A stretch of 64,000 nt of DNA, from the NCBI GenBank assembly GCA_944474755.1, contig OX104111.1, positions 94,902,805-94,966,804 of the forward strand, given 5' to 3'. Under the pieces are notes generated by a model. That model saw only the letters and a list, made by a program, of their open reading frames with translations. It was not told the origin of the DNA and did not search any database. This document shows, in pieces, positions 47,690 to 58,900 of this stretch (position 1 is its first letter; each line of letters opens with the position of its first letter). Origin of the DNA: Limnoperna fortunei (taxonomy: Eukaryota > Mollusca > Bivalvia > Mytilida > Modiolidae). The translations under genes and the position numbers were made by a program.

Positions 47690-48356
47690 AGTTTAAAATC
47701 ATATCTCTGTGGGCCCCGCCGACCTTCAGGTCAAGATCAAAGGTCATCAACCATGGTATGCGACACATCGCCTTGATATTATCTACCCACATTCCAAATA
47801 TCAAAAGCCTACCTCAAAAGATAAAAAAGTTACAACTCGGACATGAATTTGTTATTCAGAAAGCAATTATGTGACCTTAAGGTCAACAACCACGATGTGC
47901 TAAACATCGCCTTGATATTATCTAACCACATTCCAAATATCAAAAGCCTATCTCAAAGGATAAAAAAGTTACAGCCAGGACATGAATTTGTAATACAGAA
48001 AGCAATAATGTGACCTTAAGGTCAAAGTTCAATGTCAAAGGTCAACAACCAGGGTATGCGACACATCACCATGATATTATCTACCCACATTCCAAATATC
48101 AAAAGCCTATCTCAAAAGATAAAAAAGTTACAGCCCGGACATAAATTTGTAATACAGAAAGCAATAATGTGACCTTAAGGTCAAAGGTTATCAACCACAG
48201 TATGCGACACATCGCCTTGATATCATCTACCTACATTCCAAATATCAAAAGCCTACCTCAAAAGATAAAAAGTTACAGTTAGGACACGATAAGTTCGGAC
48301 GGACGGGACAGACTGATCACTACAGGGCATCCACCACAAAGTGGCAGGGCCCTAAT
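47690..48356 (+). mobile_element. Pearl-like tandem-core element, about four core units
   Basis: Units of about 145-160 bases share cacatcgccttgatattatc, cattccaaatatcaaaagcc, aaaaaagttacag and gtgaccttaaggtcaaagg. After the last unit come a short ggac-type run (gttcggacggacgggacag) and a distinct end (actacagggcatccaccaca, aagtggcagggccctaatta). Tandem cores followed by a short microsatellite and a unique 3' end is the architecture of bivalve pearl/Helentron-type non-autonomous elements, as I recall them. No protein is encoded. Confidence 0.7.
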
Positions 48357-50639
48357 TAAGAAAATAGCAGCCAATTTAAACCAATTAAACAAAAAGAAAC
48401 TGCCTAAATTAAAACTGTAAATTTACCTACATTAGGTATATTGTTACCGAATGATATGAAAATCCACTGCACTGACTGACTTTTTCATGGTTCATGAACC
48501 TATGGTGTTGTTCAATTTGAACAATTTTAATGAGTAAATTTCAGCAATGCAAGGGAAAAATCACGAAAACTACAAACAAGCTATAGTGTATTGTGTACCA
48601 AAGGCTTAATTTCATTGTAAACAGCAAATTTAAAGCCCCAATAATAGCTTTTATTTGAAGATTAAATATTATTGCATAAAGGGTAAAGAAACGTTTGACC
48701 TGGTTACTTACAATGAGTGGACTAAATCCTCAATTTTTTAAATCACACATTTCTTTTTTATTACTGGTATTTGTTTAAATGAACAGATCCATGGTTAAAT
48801 TAATTTTTCCTTTCAATTTTATAAGATATTAAAGAAAAATTCTGTATGGCTAATAATTGTCAATACTTCAAATATCTTGGACAATGATATTGGTTTACCA
48901 CAAGCAAAATACTGACCAATTACGTACAGTATTAATCTTTGTGGTTAATAAAAAAAATTTACAAATCATTTGACAATGGGTACGAACAACACCAACCACG
49001 AATATTTTTATTGAGACAACAGGAGACAAGCATGGGATGATTCACCAACAGAAGTTAATTGTAATATTACATTTATTGTAAAGAACATCATTATACAATA
49101 ACAGCTTGACACTATAACCAGAACATACAAACGAAGTACAACGGAGGGCAATCCTTTACATGTTAAATACATACTGTCAAATAATATATAAAAGTTAACA
49201 ATTACAGATTTCCAAGAAAATTGCTGTTTACATATAAATTGAAGAAATCGCTTCTAAAATGTCAACATGTATGTTCCATCCATTGGTTTGTGGGGAGTAA
49301 CTGATAAACAAGATTCATATGAAATCCCAAAAATTTACTGTAATTTGGGAGATTCTTGGAACAAAAGTCTCCTTATCCTGATTTCCATGATTCTGGTAAT
49401 TTAAGCTTAAATTTAATAATTAGAATTAGACTCTTTTCCAATAATTGGTAAATTGTTAAACACTTTTAATATGTGTCTTAAACTTTAGCTCAGTTGTTTT
49501 GATAATGAAATTATTTCCAACTTAGATGAATAATGGAAGAAACATTGAAATTAGCATAAAGCCACATACACTAAAAATAGAGACAATTTGCATACAGATG
49601 TTAAATTTCAATGAGTTAGCTATTCATAAAATAAAATTAAAAAAAATAATTTGAATGTCGAGAGAAATAATGATTAAATGAGTTGATATAAACATTCTGC
49701 AAGCAGTATTTCAGTTATATTAAAGATGGCATAGTAAGGTATGTTTCAACTGTACTAGACTGACTACGTTGTTTAAAATGCTACTACCTCTATAACATGT
49801 TATAACACATAGGACTACCTATCCACATATCCAAAACAATTTGTGTTTGACAAGTATGTGGCATCTAATTTAACAATTTTATCTGTTTCCTGATTATATA
49901 ACTTGCACTTGTATTCAACACACATTCTAACTATTTATGGTTAACATGACAAATGTGTCTATTTCACTTAGTTTTCTGTTTTACCGACAGGCAACTTACA
50001 AAATGATTAATTGAAAAATGTACAATCTTGGTCAAATTAATTTATTTTTCAAAGTGTACCCTATTTAAATGACAAAAATCAAATACTTTTATATTAACAT
50101 GACTTGTCAATGTGACATGCAACAGAGATGAGTAAAATAAAACAAACTTTATAGATACAAGGGTAGAATAAGTTGGGTAAAACTTAATTAAAAAAACAAA
50201 GAAAACAAAGAGGCATTAAAAACACAAAAGAACATTTGCATTCAATTACTTCCTGTTTAAATTTTTCCAGTTCAAATTTCTCTGAAAAGAAACACATCTT
50301 TATATAAAGTAACCTGAAATATGTAATAATAATTATCTGTCTGAATTATTAAACATAAACAGAAATACCACACCCTAAATATACAAAAAAAAGTAAGACC
50401 ACAAATAGATACAAATATGTTAATTATTGTTATCCTAATGGACAGGTTCTCTCCATATTCTTTGAAAACCTTATCTTTCAAATATAATAAACCATATCCT
50501 TAAACAAGAAAACAACATTACAAGGTAATATTTAACATAAATAAAAAAAATAAAAAATCAATATGCACAGGGGTGCAAAAGCCGAGTTGCCGTATTTTAT
50601 TAACCAAAACTGTCCTTGTCTTCATTTTAAGATTTAACA
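48357..50639. other. Gene-free AT-rich region
   Basis: About 2.3 kb with no recognisable exon. It lies downstream of the SKP2 stop on the minus strand but is too far away to be called 3' UTR without transcript data. Confidence 0.35.
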
Positions 50640-50915
50640 TAATTGGTTATTACAGGCATTACATGTAAACTGGAGACAAAGTGAGGAAGGGTTTCAGCAG
50701 GAAAAATGTTAGCTTTATCAACAAATTTTCAAAGTTGCAAAAATTATGAATATGTGAATCCTCTAACAGTATTGAACCATTGTGCAAAATTTCAGATATG
50801 TACTTGATGTAGTTTTTGAGTTTTGTGGACCTACAGATGGAAGGACAAATAGCACAGACAGGCAAAGTGAAAACTATAAGGTGTCACATCTTCGATGCAG
50901 GGTCCTAACAAGAAA
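50640..50915 (+). repeat. Single-core pearl-like repeat relic
   Basis: attgtgcaaaatttcagata, gtttttgagttttgtggacc, then a ggaaggacaaatagcacaga run and ggtgtcacatcttcgatgca resemble the order core, ggac run, 3' end seen at 47690 and 59790. Diverged and tentative. Confidence 0.4.
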
Positions 50916-51124
50916 AACAATATAAGCAAACCATACAATATATCTAAAACCCACATCTATTTGATTCCTAGATAAATATCTACATTTGTGTAGTAAGAAC
51001 AAACATGATAATTAAAAAAACTCACACTATTGTATTTTTCAAATCTATAATCTACAATTGCAAATCTGCCCAAACAATCTTGTGATCTGACCAATATGCT
51101 TCTTGAACTCCACAGTTGCGAATA

Positions 51125-51630
51125 CCAAAATTTGAATAAATATAATCCAAAATTTGTGCAAATTCAACCGTTCATAAGTAGTAATCCCTTCCAATCGTTT
51201 CATTAAAATCGGTTGAGAACTTTTAGAGTTATGGTCTGGAAACCACTAATTCATGAAATTTTCTAATGTTTTTCTGTCGCTGTGACCTTGACCTTAAACG
51301 GATTTACCCCAAAATCAATAGGGTTCCTCCTCTTATGGTATGTAACAATATCCCAAAATTTCAATAAAATTGGTTGAGAACTTTTTGAGTTATGGTCCCG
51401 AAACCACTAATTCAAGAAATTTTCTAATGTTTTTCTGTCGCTGTGACCTTGACCTTGAACGGATTTACCCCAAAATCAATAGGGTTCCTCCTCTTATGAT
51501 ATATAACAATATCCTAAAGTTTCATTAAAATGGGTTCACAACTTTCTGAGTTATGGTCCGGAAACCAATTGTTGATGCCCGCCGCCCAACATCATCACAA
51601 CAGTAGCCGAGTTCAACTTTGTTGCAACTC
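51125..51630 (+). mobile_element. Tandem ~160-bp core repeat element, about three units
   Basis: ttcattaaaatcggttgaga with a following ttttagagttatggtc recurs near 51199, 51360 and 51517. Between them run gtcgctgtgaccttgacctt and aaacggatttaccccaaaat. The end reads gatgcccgccgcccaacatc. It has the same style as 47690-48356 but an unrelated core sequence. Non-coding. Confidence 0.65.
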
Positions 51631-52861
51631 AGCTAAAAATAAATCGTACATATTATAGCATTAACTTGTCTCAACCATTTTTATCGCTATTTTGTTCAAA
51701 TTTCATTTTTCCATGCAAGCAGAGAAAATCCCATATCACTTCTGTCATGATACAGATATATTATCGTCAGTTTTTAAGGATAATGTGATGTCACAATGTT
51801 ACAAAACAGATTACATCTACTGCTTGTTAATTTCCTTGATCTCATTATCCATCTTGCCACAAATGGTTCAATGGATAACTTTGATCGTGGAAATAAAACC
51901 AATCTTTATTTATTGTTAGGGCCAGTATAAATTCTAGTTAAATGGTAATGTTTCGAGTTTTATCCTGCAATAATTACATTAGCCTACATTAAAGGTTTAC
52001 AAATAAATTGTAGCCTTATCAGGACAAGAGGCCACATTGTTCACCCCGAGTCCGATTGACACACTGAGCCATTCAGAAGAATTATATTCAACCATAATTA
52101 CATATTTGAAATTATTTAATTACCTTAAAATGATCACTTCACAAAAATACTGGTTGGGTCTTTAGAGCCACCAAAAGAGTGTATTTAATATAATATAATG
52201 TGCATTCTAAATCTGAATACATGTAGTTTACTTCATTAAATAAATATCTTACAATTTTTCTTTTATCTCTTTTTAAAGAATAAACATGTTGAAATAAACA
52301 AATCTGAGGACTTTGTAGCACTGGTTGAAATGCACAAAAAATTGAAATCAAAATTAGCAACAACAAAAAAATAGTTATGAAAAAAAATCAAATAATGAAA
52401 GTGTGCAAATAATACAATCCAGCCCATGGAAATGGGTAATAATGATAATATAAACTGGTTAATAATAATATTCAATTACACTTATGTAATTAAATTATAA
52501 AAGCAACAAAAGATATGAATCTATACTGTAGTCATTGTAGTTATATGTTACAGGGAGATCGTACTGCACTATACAGTAAACATGCATTAATTTCTGTTTG
52601 TAAATAAAAAACAAACCAAAAATATGATATTTTTGCATATCTAACTGCTTTGCTATGAACAGGCTGAATTTTAGTTGTTTTTATAGCAAATGGTTTGAGA
52701 TTTTCTATTTGGTATTAACTGCTTTGCTATTAACTTGGCGATTTAACATTGATTGGATAGCAAATGGTTCAGCATTTGGAAATACTTTCAAAGAATTCTC
52801 TTAAAGCCATTGATAACAGCAGACCACATTGCATTGAGATGTTTGTCCTATCTTTTTCAGA
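51631..52861. other. Gene-free region
   Basis: AT-rich with short random frames; a possible degraded SINE context begins at the T/G tract at 52862. Confidence 0.35.
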
Positions 52862-52890
52862 TTTTTTTTTTTTGGGGGGGGGGGGGGGGG
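52862..52890. repeat. T12-G17 homopolymer pair
   Basis: Twelve T then seventeen G, followed by tttgagtatgaaagtcatcc. It mirrors the T/G tract inside the SINE at 55870, suggesting expansion of the SINE's tttttattggggg segment in a decayed copy. Confidence 0.85.
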
Positions 52891-53023
52891 TTTGAGTATG
52901 AAAGTCATCCTTGTTGAGTAAATTTTTGGATTGAAAGAAATATATAGCTAACAACATTCGTGAGGTGATACAATTCATGTTACATCTAGTGTAAACAACT
53001 GGAGCTCATTGATTACTTAAGGA

Positions 53024-53158
53024 TTAGCTACAAAAAATATTTTCTTCATCGAATGATAACACAATTTCTGGTTTGCACATATCCGCTGCAGATTATATTA
53101 AATGTGCACAATGGAAATTGCGTTATTCATCGATGGAGTAAATATTGTCTCTAGCTAA
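53024..53158. mobile_element. Fold-back MITE family A, copy 2
   Basis: The left end ttagctacaaaaaatatttt with cttcatcgaatgataacac is complemented by gcgttattcatcgatggag and an agctaa terminus. The central ttgcacatatccgctgcaga and attatattaaatgtgcacaa are shared with copy 3 at 57528. Confidence 0.8.
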
Positions 53159-53340
53159 TACCTATAAATAAATTCAAACATTAAAATAAACTTAACAATT
53201 TCATTTGTATACAATTACATTTTGAAAAAAAGAACAACACACAAACTGTAAGTTTATATACATTATGTCATTGGTAAAAAAATATCTGATAGATAATATT
53301 ACTTGCCAATAAAAAGTCAGTATCCTTATACAATTTATTT
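53159..53340. repeat. Flank homologous to 57817-58065
   Basis: Downstream of the MITE, acaacacacaaact, tctgatagataatatt and a caatttattt segment parallel gatcaacacacaaact, ttctgatagaaaatatttt and gtacaatttatgac after copy 3. The repeated unit is therefore larger than the fold-back core. Confidence 0.5.
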
Positions 53341-55215
53341 AACACTAAAAAAAATATTAAATCTGCGTTACCAATAAGACATGGGTAATTATCAAGCAAT
53401 AACTATTACATCTGGATATAGTATCATAATGATAAATGAAAATAACTGGAGCAGGTCAATAATAACATGATTGCATGTTTTATAGAAACCCGTCAGTGTG
53501 CTGGGTAACAATACATTATTACATAATTATGTCATGGAAATTTATTTCTATGAAATACTTTAGGACTATCATAGAAAATGCATAATTATACATATTACAA
53601 ACATAAAAAACATTTTTGTCTCCTCTTAATGAGTTCAAAAGTGCATTGTATGATAAAATTAATCACTGATTTGATGCTGGAAAAACAGATTGTTGCATAA
53701 TCTACTAAAAGACATCTTCTCATGTATAAATCATGTGTTATTTTTCATTAAGAAAAAAAAACAACACTAAATTGCATAAGCGACTTCAATCACAATACAT
53801 ATGGCAAAAATGGATGACAACATCTTCATAACAACGTATAGTAAATAATATATTAACAATAGAATCATATTTAAATATCTTGATATGCAAATACATAAAA
53901 TTGTGCAACAATACATAAACTTGATAACACAACAAAGATCAGGTATCCATTTCATGGATGTACTAATCAATATAAAATAATTATTACTTTGCAACAATTA
54001 ATGCTCTTTGCACATGGCTAACACCTAACGAAAGCATTGGCACTGTCATCAAAAACAAGGAAATTAATCACTATCATGTCAACATAATGTATTTATATAC
54101 CATCCAGTGTAAAATACATTTCTGTGTTAATTATTCACCAAGTAAAGTTATTATAAATCTGACAGGGAAAAGTTACTCCAAAAGTCTGCCTGTATTTGTA
54201 TGAACATATTACATTTTATTCTGAATTAATATTGTAATGTTTTGAAAAAATCATTTCTTTTAAGTATATCAATCATGTCTAGTTTTCTGTGCAGCTACAA
54301 GTAATAATATGCAGCTTTTATAGCAAGTGAGCATAATAATTAAAACAATATGTTGTAAGCATTCACTGGTGGATGGGTATGTAATGTTATATATAGTGTA
54401 GTCAAATAACAATAAATAAAAGTATGAACAAAAGACATTTATTGAAAACTTTGTGTCAATTCTGAAATTGTTGAATTCTAGTGTCAAGGTTTTTGCACAA
54501 ACCTTTATTAAGCAAATTAAGATTCATACAAATAAAAAATACCAATAGTATATAATTTGTCCATACATAACTATTCTAAAAAAAATTGTAATATAAACAT
54601 TTAAAAATTTTATTTTTTACAGCAAAATTTACATCCTTTAATTTTTAAAATAAAGTCAAACGTGTTCGGAAAACAAGTCCTTGATTATTTTTCAACAAAA
54701 GTCCATGATGTTCTGTAATTTACTGGTAATGATAATATTCAATGAAGATTAACAAGTTAATCAAGTGGACTGTAACAAAATAAAAAGGTAAAATGCATTT
54801 TAAGAAATTATTTGATGGAAATCTTTTTGAAATTTTCTAAACATGTTGAGAAAGAATCAAGTCTGTAAGTCTGTGACTGACGAGAGTTTGAAACGACCAT
54901 TAATTTGTTATCTTCTTAAGCACTAGTCAGCTACTTTTGTATTTGTAATATCAGAATAAAATTATTAAAAAAAATTGTATTGTCCGAACAACAATGGCAG
55001 TGTTAACATTCTAGGATAAATTGTCCCCATATGTATTACAATAGCACTAGCCAAACACATTAACTATATATTAAAACATAACACAAGGTTAAAATTGAGT
55101 TTTTAAAGTTGTTGTAAATTAACTAAACAGGAAACATCTTTTAATAATATTAAATGCTTAACCTGAGTTTATAATGCTTTGCTACTGAAACATGACAGTG
55201 GAGTAGTTCTCTTGA
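53341..55215. other. Gene-free region, possibly partly SKP2 3' UTR
   Basis: Lies directly after the SKP2 stop on the minus strand. Several minus-strand polyadenylation-like hexamers (plus-strand tttatt) occur, for example near 54437 and 54506, but none can be chosen. No other exon was recognised. Confidence 0.35.
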
Positions 55216-55928
55216 TCATAATATATTGTCCCTGACTGGTATACCCCATATACTGGTTCTTCTAATACCAGTTGTGGGCCTGGCAATGCTGGAGAAAGGG
55301 AATTTGTTCACATCACAACTTATGGATTGTCTTAGTTGTTGTAAGGCAGTGTTTCTCAGCATACCAAACACATCTACAGCCATAAGAGACACAATTCTCT
55401 GTAGCTCTCTGAAAGAACATGTTTAATATACAAAATGCTTCTATCCACACCAACAGAATTACATATACCAGCAATATGTTGAAACAACACAAAAAAGAAG
55501 GTTTCTTACAATCTAAAACGTAGCCATGACTTCTGTTATACATACTTGACTGATATCAGTAAGTAATCTGGTTAATGTCATTCATATTCAATAATATAAT
55601 ACATTACAATTAAAATAACAGAGTCAATGTTGACTGCTGCTAGGCTTAAAATTAAACTATTATGACCGACTTTTTCACATTACAAAGATCCATGTATAAA
55701 AAATAGCAGCTTCTGTACTGATCAAAATTGAAAGTAAGAATAAGATATAGTAATTTTTTACAAGTCTATTTTATGAAATGTCATTATTTTCCGTAGTGTT
55801 TCAATGGTAAAATCTAAATGTGTCTATTCCTGTGTTATAAGGTACAAGCAAATGTATGTTGGTTTGCATGAAGTTTAACGGCATTTTCTGCAATTTTAGA
55901 ATTTTAGAGCTATATCATGGAGTTCACT

Positions 55929-55972
<44 letters not shown>

Positions 55973-58900
55973 GTAGACTGGGAATCCTTGTGAATTTAAA
56001 TTTGAGTTGAATACACCCTTTGTAACCTCATTGTTTGCAGACCATGTGATCAATAGTTTATTACTACCTTAACCGCTGGAAAAGGAAAATGTAATAAATA
56101 TGGCAAATACTTACGGAACTGTGGTAGGAGATATACGGTAACATCTGCTAAGCGCTATGTATTCCAATCGTTTTAAATATTGTGAAATGTAGTGAATGCT
56201 GTTACAAGTTAAGACTGTGGAATCGCTAAGATCCAGTTCCCTTAGATTATGGCACCTCTTCACCAATTGTAAAATTTCTAGAATAAAATCATAAGAAATA
56301 CAAAAAAATATTTCATTATCATGTTAATGTCACCAACTTAAAAAAAAAAAATATTTTCTTCTTTCGAGCCCATACTTTTCTACTAAGAAAATACAAGTAT
56401 TTAAAAAAACACAAATGAAGACACATTCTAAATTGTTATCTTTCAAATTTTCTATTAAAATTTAACTACCATGAATACATAAGGTATAATTCCACAAGAT
56501 TTTAATCAAATAGTTTCACATTTTTAAATAAGTTAGAGTTATTAGGAGTTATTTATAAGAATTTTCTATTTTATGAAAGAGTTCATGATTTCAAGAACTT
56601 GTTTTTAGAAATAGGATCAAATGATTGGACTGTATAAAAAGCGTGAAAAATAATTGGTGTTAGAGCAGAATATACACATTCAAAACAGTAACGTACTGTT
56701 ATCAAACAACTAACTACTATATGGAAATCTTGCACATTAGATACTATAATGGAAAAATTCAAGAAGAAAATTAGCTTGCACACTAGTTGTTAAATCAATC
56801 TTCCTATAACTTAGATACATTATTGCCACCCATATTGAGCCCTGGTTACCAATTCGTCTAGGTTCTTACTAAAGGATTCCTATTAGGCAATGACTTCTTT
56901 CCCAAGTATACACTAGAACACAATTGAACAAGAAAATGTGTCTCTGCAACACTGATGTCCTGCCGAGCAGAGCACATATTTTTTCTAAATTCACTCATGC
57001 GTGAAATATTTCTCTCACCCTTACACAATTTTGCATGTGAAGAGTTTTCACCAAGTTGTAACTGTTTATTAAGTTTCATGAAAACGAGAAATTATCTTCA
57101 AAAAAGATTCAACGCAAGGGTAAACCTAAGGAGGGATGAACAAACGAACAACTTTTGTTAGCCAGACATAAAAATATAGGGACATGAAATTGCCATCCAC
57201 AGTGGTGATATAATCCTATAATTTACCTTCATCTGTTATATTTTCTCGACAACCACTGATATTCAGTTTCTGTAATGATGGAGGTAGACAAAGTGACAGA
57301 TAGACAACACTGTGCCTGTGTAAACCTGTCCAGGCAATATTTAAAGATTCTAAACTGTAAAGTAAAAAGAAATTCACATTTATCTTACACATTTTTTTCA
57401 AAGTTATCAAAGAAAGGATTGACTGATTGAAAGTTTGCTGTACATACAGCAACTATATTCAAGATTAGAAGAGGTTAAACCATAAATATAGAAAGGGATA
57501 GAAACAATGGTAACATATATTAAAGGATTAACTACAAACAATATTTTCTCCATCTAGAGAAAAATTTCTGGCCCAAGAGCAATAAAACCTTTTTGGAAAA
57601 AAAAATGTTTTGCTCAGCATGAGAATTTTCTCAATTACTATGACAACAAAGCAAAACAAAAGTTTTTATTTGATGAAATTGAGAACAAAAACATCTCGAC
57701 AAAGAAAATTTTTATGGCGCTGGGGCCTGTTTGCACATGTTATAATCTGCATAGCAATTATATTAAATGTGCACAACTGAAAATTTGTAATCTCTCTGTG
57801 TAGATAGATAGTTAATATGTAATAATTAATAAAAAATGTATAATTCAGCAATTTTATTTGTGTAATTTGACATTTATGAAAAAAAAAATTAATAAAAAAT
57901 GTATAATTCAGCAATTTTATTTGTGTAATTTGACATTTATGAAAAAAAAAAAGATCAACACACAAACTAAGTCTTCAGTGGAATAATATGATTTTTTTGG
58001 CATCTTCTGATAGAAAATATTTTCCAGATAATCAAAAGTCAACATTCTCGTACAATTTATGACTTGACTTGGGGAGTTTTTTACGTCCTACACCGACAAC
58101 TTAATGCCCTTGGTCGGACGTATATGTATGTACACATATACATATTTTGTGGCATTTGGAGGTCAGCAGGTGCACACAGACCTCATTATTTTTTAAATCT
58201 ATTAAAATATCAAAGCTAAGATTAACTATTGTTAGATGTGTAAATGAACAAATTATAAAAACTGTATAGAGTTTAATGGCACTGACATAAATTGTCTAAC
58301 AGATAAAATAGAATCATATTTCTAAATATAGTACACATAATCAAAGGGAAACAACTCAAACCTAGTACAGTTGGTACACAGTGGCATCAGTCCATTGACT
58401 GTGATCCCTTGGCACATGCTTAGATTAAGAACTTCTAAATTATGGTTTTCAGCTATGTGGCTGTAAAAGAAGCAAGTTATGAAAGAAAAATTTAATTTTT
58501 TATTTTTGAAAAAAAAAAACTTTAAATAACTTATCTTTATATTGAACATGTTATGACATCTACTTCTCAAATTACATGCTGTGATGCTTAATTTTATTAA
58601 CATTGTTTTATTCTTACAAGGCTTCTTAGTAGCTGTGTATGTACATTATTCTGCACAAATCTTTTGTAAGACCAGCTGCTACTTTTAATATAAATAATGT
58701 TCTTCTGTCCATGCTTTTACATGTATAAAAATTAAACCACAAAAATACATAAAAGGCATAAATAAATAAGAGCACAAGTGTATGTCAAGGACTAAATTGA
58801 TAACATAGTAAGTTTGTTTGTTTGTTTGAATGGTGTTTTAACGCCACTTTCAGCAATTTTTCAGCTATTTCATGGTGTCCAGTTTTTATTGGGGGATTAA

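Noticed and set aside
57666..57965. 99-codon minus-strand frame with repeated FFHKCQITQIKLLNYTF
   Set aside because: It is the translation of the 62-bp tandem duplication and MITE sequence.
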